This document shows, piece by piece, positions 62,148 through 64,000 of a DNA stretch of 64,000 nt; within the stretch, counting starts at the first letter, position 1; each line of letters begins with the position of its first letter. A program made the translations under genes and the position numbers. The notes under the pieces were generated by a model, which had not been told where the DNA came from, did no database searches, and was given only the letters and a program-made list of their open reading frames with translations. This DNA comes from Clavibacter capsici. GTDB lineage: Bacteria > Actinomycetota > Actinomycetes > Actinomycetales > Microbacteriaceae. Location: contig NZ_CP012573.1 in the NCBI RefSeq assembly GCF_001280205.1, positions 1,240,001 to 1,304,000 of the forward strand. Direction: 5' to 3'.

Positions 62148-62960
62148 TCAGCGCGCGACGACCGCCAGCACCGCGTCGTGGAGGCGCCCGTTGGTGGCGA
62201 GCGCGGATCCGTGCCAGGGGCCGGCCTCGCCGTCGATCGACGTGAAGCGCCCGCCTGCCTCCTCGATCACCGGGATGAGCGCGGCCATGTCGTAGGGCTT
62301 CAGGTCGTGCTCGCCCGCGATGTCGAGGAGTCCCTCGGCGAGGAGCATGTAGGCCCACATGTCGCCGAAGTCGCGGGAGCGCTTCACCCGGCCGGAGAGG
62401 TCGAGGAGCTCGTCCAGGCGGTCGGCATCGCGCCAGCGCTGCACGCCCGCGACGCTCATCGAGGCGTCCTCGAGCCGGGCGACGTCGGAGACCCGGATCC
62501 GCCGCTCCTGCGACGTGGTGGCCTGGCCCAGCGTGTCGTCGACGTAGGCGCCGAGGCCCGTCGCGCCCCACCAGCGGCGGCCGAGCGCGGGCGCGCTCAC
62601 GACGCCGACCACGGGCACGCCGTCCACCGCCAGCGCGATGAGGGTGCCCCACACGGGCACGCCGCGCGCGTAGTTCGAGGTGCCGTCGATCGGGTCGACG
62701 ATCCACTGCCGTGACGACGACCCGCTCGTGCCGTACTCCTCGCCCAGCACGCTGTCGTGCGGGCGGCTCTCGGCGATGCCCGCGCGGATCGCCCGCTCGA
62801 CCGACGTGTCGGCGTCGGTGACCCAGCTGGAGTCGGCCTTCGTCTCCACGGCGAGGTCGGCGGAGCGGAAGCGGTCGAGCGAGATCGCGTCGGCCATGTC
62901 GGCCAGCTCCCGCGCGAGCCGCAGGTCGGACGACAGGGAGTGCAGGGGTTCGGAGGCCAC
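62148..62960 (-). CDS. hisN: Histidinol-phosphatase (inositol monophosphatase family)
   Basis: A 270-residue metal-dependent phosphatase that in actinobacteria performs the histidinol-phosphate step of histidine synthesis. The metal-binding Glu-Glu is in VLGEEYG, the Asp-x-x-Asp-Gly-Thr motif is in IVDPIDGTSNYARG, and the C-terminal Asp is near DLKPYDMAAL. GTG at 62960 has no ribosome site. TAGGCT seven bases upstream suggests leaderless transcription and its TAG is also the rsgA stop codon. hisN next to rsgA is typical for the phylum. Confidence 0.93.
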   Translation of the reverse strand: MASEPLHSLSSDLRLARELADMADAISLDRFRSADLAVETKADSSWVTDADTSVERAIRAGIAESRPHDSVLGEEYGTSGSSSRQWIVDPIDGTSNYARGVPVWGTLIALAVDGVPVVGVVSAPALGRRWWGATGLGAYVDDTLGQATTSQERRIRVSDVARLEDASMSVAGVQRWRDADRLDELLDLSGRVKRSRDFGDMWAYMLLAEGLLDIAGEHDLKPYDMAALIPVIEEAGGRFTSIDGEAGPWHGSALATNGRLHDAVLAVVAR

Positions 62961-62967
62961 GGGGACG

Positions 62968-62973
62968 AGCCTA
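62968..62973 (-). promoter_or_regulatory. -10 box of hisN overlapping the rsgA stop
   Basis: Minus-strand TAGGCT, seven bases, then GTG at 62960. The first three bases, TAG, are the rsgA stop codon, so hisN can be transcribed from within the end of rsgA. Confidence 0.5.
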
Positions 62974-64000
62974 GCGATCGGCCTGGTCGCCCTTCGCCGC
63001 GTCGGAGCGGTTCGCGACCAGGTGCTGGAGCGAGTGCAGCCGCTCGCGCCCGGCGTCGCCCAGCTCGCCCGCCTCGACCCGGTCGACGATCTCCCAGTCG
63101 TGCGCCTCGGTCAGCGGGATCCCGCCGGGCGGCTCGCCCTCCGGCAGGTGCGCGTAGCTGGCGAACGAGCGGAGGATGTTGGCCGGATCCACGTGCCCGA
63201 GGCCGAACGAGCGGACGCCCGGGGTGTCGATGATCCAGCCGTGCCCGCCGTCGCCCGTCTCGACGCGCATCGAGACCGTGGAGCTCGAGGTGTGGCGTCC
63301 GCGACCGGTGACCTGGTTGACGACGCCGGTGGCGCGCTTGGCGTCCGGCACGAGCGCGTTGACGAGCGTGGACTTGCCGACGCCCGAGTGCCCGACGGCG
63401 ACGGTCGTCCGGTCGGCCAGCAGCGCGCGCAGCTCCTCGAGCGGCACGTCGTCCGAGCGGCTGAGCACGATCGGCACGTCGAGCACCCGGAAGTGCGCCG
63501 CGAAGGGCGCGGGGTCCGCGACGTCGGACTTCGTGATGCAGAGGATCGGCTGGATCCCCGCGTCGAACGCGGCGACCAGGTAGCGGTCCACGAGGCGCGC
63601 CCGGGGCTCGGGCTCCGCGGCCGCGACCACGATGAGCATCTGGTCGGCGTTCGCCACGATGACGCGCTCGACGGCGTCGGAGTCGTCCGCGCTCCGGCGC
63701 AGCAGCGTGCGACGCGGGGCGATGCGGACGATGCGCGACAGGCTGCCCTCGTCGCCCGAGGTGTCGCCCACGATGTCGACGCGGTCGTTCGTGACCACGG
63801 CCTTCTTGCCGAGCTCGCGCGCGCGGGTGGCGGTGAGCGTGTGCTCGTCCGGGGTGTCCTCGCCGACGAGCACGCCGAAGCGGCCGCGGTCGACCGTGAG
63901 CACGCGGCCCTCGACGGCGTCGGTGTGCCCGGGTCGCTGCTTGCTGCGCGGCTTGTTGCCCTTGGGGTTCGGCCGCACCCGCACGGACGACTCGTCGTAG
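62971..64000 (-). CDS. rsgA: Ribosome small subunit-dependent GTPase RsgA, start outside window
   Basis: RsgA is a late 30S assembly factor, a circularly permuted GTPase. The open frame continues past the window edge (YDESSVRVRPNPKG), so the GTG at 63984 is probably not the true start. An OB-like domain (about 25-95 from that GTG) is followed by the permuted motifs: TKSD (G4), GHSGVGKST (G1/P-loop), a TSSST switch and IIDTPGVR (G3). The C-terminal segment that usually holds a Cys/His zinc knuckle reads SFASYAHLPEGEPPGG here, with no Cys. It is followed by hisN. Confidence 0.93.
   Translation of the reverse strand, partial: YDESSVRVRPNPKGNKPRSKQRPGHTDAVEGRVLTVDRGRFGVLVGEDTPDEHTLTATRARELGKKAVVTNDRVDIVGDTSGDEGSLSRIVRIAPRRTLLRRSADDSDAVERVIVANADQMLIVVAAAEPEPRARLVDRYLVAAFDAGIQPILCITKSDVADPAPFAAHFRVLDVPIVLSRSDDVPLEELRALLADRTTVAVGHSGVGKSTLVNALVPDAKRATGVVNQVTGRGRHTSSSTVSMRVETGDGGHGWIIDTPGVRSFGLGHVDPANILRSFASYAHLPEGEPPGGIPLTEAHDWEIVDRVEAGELGDAGRERLHSLQHLVANRSDAAKGDQADR

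Noticed and set aside
1-64000. CRISPR arrays, restriction-modification or defence islands
   Set aside because: No regularly spaced repeats, Cas-like proteins, methylases or nucleases were seen. The only tandem repeats are the two 18-bp ones reported.

Overview
The window reads as chromosomal DNA of a high-GC actinobacterium (roughly 73% G+C by eye). The prfB-ftsE-ftsX-smpB-ssrA order, the murI-rph-rdgB run, a ClpS/DUF2017 pair, mycothiol-type DinB proteins and a tmRNA tag ending FALAA all point to Microbacteriaceae, most likely Clavibacter or a close relative. I saw no insertion sequence, prophage, integrase or CRISPR array. Almost every base is genic. The longest gene-free gaps are about 290 bp (31937-32227) and 240 bp (60395-60634), and both look like promoter regions.

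Layout. 1-2.0 kb: a partial zinc alcohol dehydrogenase, a membrane protein and a DinB-like protein. 2.1-9.9 kb: a mannoside catabolism unit with a GH38 alpha-mannosidase, a three-gene sugar ABC transporter, a palindromic operator inside its promoter, and a ROK regulator. 10.1-11.5 kb: a haem-oxygenase-fold diiron-type protein translationally coupled to a CDGSH iron-sulfur protein. 11.5-15.1 kb: a zinc metallopeptidase, an AlkD-like protein, an SDR epimerase, and ClpS with DUF2017. 15.2-19.0 kb: a tightly overlapped ABC exporter plus two-component system. 19.1-23.7 kb: an aminotransferase, an exported lipoprotein/PKD-like pair and an HtrA protease closed by a strong hairpin.

23.8-31.9 kb looks like a cell-surface glycopolymer locus. 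It has two GT2 enzymes, a CDP-alcohol phosphatidyltransferase, a TagB/F-like glycerophosphotransferase, a sugar/choline-type nucleotidyltransferase and a TagGH-type exporter, with EcsC, XRE and unknown genes in between. 32.2-35.5 kb is another ABC exporter whose ATPase has a long acidic N-terminal extension. 35.5-45.5 kb is mostly housekeeping: DUF3039, a frame-disrupted pncB, an Fe-S photolyase, murI-rph-rdgB, a CDF transporter, DedA, a PLP enzyme, tRNA-Leu and xylB. 45.5-50.2 kb is a compact Tad-type pilus locus. 50.2-56.5 kb holds an MFS transporter, prfB, an unusually long ftsE, ftsX, smpB and ssrA with its terminator. 56.5-62.1 kb is an iron/phosphonate-type ABC importer and an MFS exporter. 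The window ends in hisN and the 3' part of rsgA.

Three signals cut across the window. First, at least ten genes have a TANNNT box exactly six bases before an ATG or GTG, the signature of leaderless transcription. Second, the palindrome GGATCC appears roughly six to seven times more often than base composition predicts. Third, two genes (the alpha-mannosidase start and pncB) each look one base short in a C homopolymer, which is either real disruption or sequencing error. I found no single obviously new defence or mobile system. The best candidates for new biology are the GGATCC enrichment, the diiron/CDGSH pair, the surface polymer locus and the FtsE extension.
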